Shown here piece by piece: positions 3,948-5,529 of a DNA stretch of 5,529 bases. The translations under genes and the position numbers were made by a program. The notes beneath the pieces are model-generated. The model was not told the origin of the DNA. It worked only from the letters and a program-made list of their open reading frames with translations, and did no database searches. Numbering within the stretch: position 1 is the stretch's first letter; every line of letters starts with the position of its first letter. This stretch comes from Thermoanaerobaculales bacterium (GTDB lineage: Bacteria > Acidobacteriota > Thermoanaerobaculia > Thermoanaerobaculales > Sulfomarinibacteraceae): NCBI GenBank assembly GCA_029932545.1, contig JAOZPW010000086.1, forward strand, positions 1 to 5,529, read 5' to 3'.

Positions 3948-5529
3948 TTACTGTGCGCCATATTTCCTCCGCATGATCCGACCGACCTGGTCGGCGAGGG
4001 TCGTCAGCACCAGGGTGAAGCCGAAGAGCAGAAACCCCGTCAGGAAGAGCACCCGGAAGAGTGTGGCTCCAACAGGCGCCTCGGGAATCTCGACGGCAAT
4101 GGCTGCAGACATCGTTCGCATTCCGTTGAAAGGAGAAAGATCGAGAAGGGGTGTGTTGCCGGCCGCCATCAGGACAATCATTGTCTCGCCGACCGCCCTG
4201 CCGAGACCGAGGACAATAGCGGAGAAAACGCCGGCGGCGGCTGCAGGAGCGACGAGGCTCCTCGCAGTCTGCCACCGAGTGGCGCCCAGCGCCCGAGAGG
4301 CGTTGACCAGGGACCGGGGGACGGCTGAGAAGGCGTCCTCGGCAAGGGTGAAAATCACCGGGATGACGGCAAATCCCAGGGCGATGCCGACGACCAGGGA
4401 GTTGCGTTGGTCGTAGCGGAATCCCGCCGTCGTGAAGAGCCACCTGGTGAAATCGCCACCGAAGAGAGTGTTCTCCAGAGGCTGGATCACAAGCGCAACC
4501 AGACTCAGGACCACAGTGGCGCCGAAGAGGGGCACCAGCAACTCCGCCGCACCGCCGAGACGTTGCCTGAGTGCAGTGGGGAGTATTTTCCAGAGGCCCA
4601 GGGATAGAACGACGGCAATCGGCATGGATATCATTCCGGCAATGGCCGCGAGAAGGGCCTGTTCCAGCCGGGGCGCCAGCCACAGGGCGGCGAGGAATCC
4701 AACGACGACCGAAGGCACGGCGGCCATCAACTCAACGATCGGCTTGACCACCGAGCGGAACCATGCCGGCCCGAGCTGGGAGACATAAAGAGCCGCCAGC
4801 AGGGCCAGGGGAATCGAGATGATCATCGCGTAGAACGTTGCCTTGAGCGTACCGAAGATCAAGGGCACAACACTGAGTTTGGGTTCGAAAGCGTCGGATC
4901 CGCCGGTTGATTGCCAGACCAGGCGGGGGCGGGCATAGCCCTCGTACCAGACCGGCATGAAGAGCGTTTTCAAGCTGGTTTCTGGGTGGGGGTTGTCGAT
5001 GGCGGCACGAATGACCTGGGGACCCGAGGCAGCGACCAGGCCGTTGGCTTTCGGCGCCATCGTCAGGGCTGTGATCGGTCCATCGGCGAAGGACTCGTAA
5101 ATCAGGCGACGCCCCGAGGTGGCGTGGAACAGCGCGATGTGTCCGGTGTCGGTCGCGACGAGGAACCCACGTTTTCGGGGCGAGGGTGCGATGGCGGTGG
5201 GTGTACCTTCGAGGCGGGGAAGAGTTCTGACGGCGGTCATGACCGCGGGAGCGCTCTTGAGCTGTGCGCTGGGAACCGCCGCCAGCCGGCTGCCGATTTC
5301 GTCGTCCGGGAGGACCGCAGTTTTTCCCGGGTCGATCGTAAAGCCGGTGATTCTGAGTGTCTTCGACCCCGTGTTGGTCACCGAAATGTGGGGTACGGAA
5401 AAACCGACCGTGACGCTGCCGTCGGCGCCTGCCGCCACCAGGGTACCGCCACCGATCAGGAATCGGACCCTTGAGACCGCTTCCGGGAAGCCGTCGGTGG
5501 ACCTTTCGGTCCATTGATCCGGTCGGTCT
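3948..5529 (-). CDS. pstC: Phosphate ABC transporter permease PstC, long form (5' end beyond window)
   Basis: PstC pairs with PstA to form the membrane channel for phosphate. The frame is open to the right edge, giving 526 visible residues; the true start is outside. The GTG at 5436-5438 is not a convincing start, because the residues before it (RFLIGGGTLVAAGADGSV) form a continuous beta-propeller-like strand pattern. The soluble part (visible residues 1 to about 210) has several such strand patterns, for example GFLVATDTGHIALFHATSG (121-139), and should lie in the periplasm after a first membrane helix not seen here. The permease core starts at LIFGTLKATFYAMIISIPLA (about 223-242), with VELMAAVPSVVVGFLAALWL (265-284) and the PstB-contacting EAA loop SRALGATRWQTARSLVAPAA (411-430). 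The stop is 149 nt before pstA. From memory, Pseudomonas-type PstC has the same long amino-terminal part. Confidence 0.96.
   Translation of the reverse strand, partial: DRPDQWTERSTDGFPEAVSRVRFLIGGGTLVAAGADGSVTVGFSVPHISVTNTGSKTLRITGFTIDPGKTAVLPDDEIGSRLAAVPSAQLKSAPAVMTAVRTLPRLEGTPTAIAPSPRKRGFLVATDTGHIALFHATSGRRLIYESFADGPITALTMAPKANGLVAASGPQVIRAAIDNPHPETSLKTLFMPVWYEGYARPRLVWQSTGGSDAFEPKLSVVPLIFGTLKATFYAMIISIPLALLAALYVSQLGPAWFRSVVKPIVELMAAVPSVVVGFLAALWLAPRLEQALLAAIAGMISMPIAVVLSLGLWKILPTALRQRLGGAAELLVPLFGATVVLSLVALVIQPLENTLFGGDFTRWLFTTAGFRYDQRNSLVVGIALGFAVIPVIFTLAEDAFSAVPRSLVNASRALGATRWQTARSLVAPAAAAGVFSAIVLGLGRAVGETMIVLMAAGNTPLLDLSPFNGMRTMSAAIAVEIPEAPVGATLFRVLFLTGFLLFGFTLVLTTLADQVGRIMRRKYGAQ

Noticed and set aside
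5436..5438. GTG as start codon of pstC
   Set aside because: The frame is open upstream to the window edge and encodes propeller-like strand sequence continuous with what follows, so the gene starts outside the window.
3847..5514. Long alternative minus-strand frames inside pstC (278 and 260 codons)
   Set aside because: They are out of frame with the clear PstC sequence, rich in Arg, Pro and Ser as expected for shadow frames in GC-rich DNA, and have no family features.

Overview
The window carries the distal part of a high-affinity phosphate (Pst) uptake operon, entirely on the minus strand. Transcription runs from right to left: pstC (5' end cut off by the right edge), pstA, pstB, phoU, then the first 27 codons of a PhoB-like response regulator (cut off by the left edge). 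PstC and PstA form the inner-membrane channel, PstB is the ATPase, PhoU links transporter state to phosphate signalling, and the regulator is probably the output of that signalling. No phosphate-binding protein (PstS) or sensor kinase lies in the window.

The genes are GC-rich. Both permeases are of the long type: PstC has a large soluble domain with beta-propeller-like strands before its membrane core, and PstA has a segment of about 240 residues, with a predicted coiled coil, between its first and second membrane helices. From memory this matches the Pseudomonas-type long PstC/PstA, so a gammaproteobacterium or another Gram-negative with that Pst type is likely. The taxon cannot be fixed from this window.

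The unusual part is the spacers. The phoU-to-regulator junction is tight (3 nt), but the other three gaps (273, 377 and 149 nt) hold short tandem repeats of three unrelated families. These are a quasi-palindromic heptamer GCTGACA (987-1017, 3866-3895), a second heptamer GAAACTG (1843-1873, and inverted at 2116-2142), and a T-rich decamer of the type TGCCTTTTTG (924-955 and 1956-1985 on the plus strand, 822-853 inverted). The decamer arrays at 924-955 and 1956-1985 are each followed by a near-palindrome centred on TTGCAA. The arms of the two palindromes differ in sequence but keep pairing. The 749-1021 gap also has nested, nearly concentric inverted repeats around a perfect 20-bp palindrome, and the 1802-2178 gap has three hairpins with 6-bp stems and 3-nt loops.

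Both pstA and pstB end in an ATGA overlap with a good Shine-Dalgarno sequence in front. The frame opened by that ATG stays open across the whole repeat-filled gap. After pstA it stops in a TAA that directly abuts the pstB ATG; after pstB it stops 17 nt inside phoU. One reading is that repeat blocks entered formerly overlapping junctions and were tolerated because ribosome coupling was kept. No insertion sequence, CRISPR array, tRNA, rRNA or convincing intrinsic terminator was seen.
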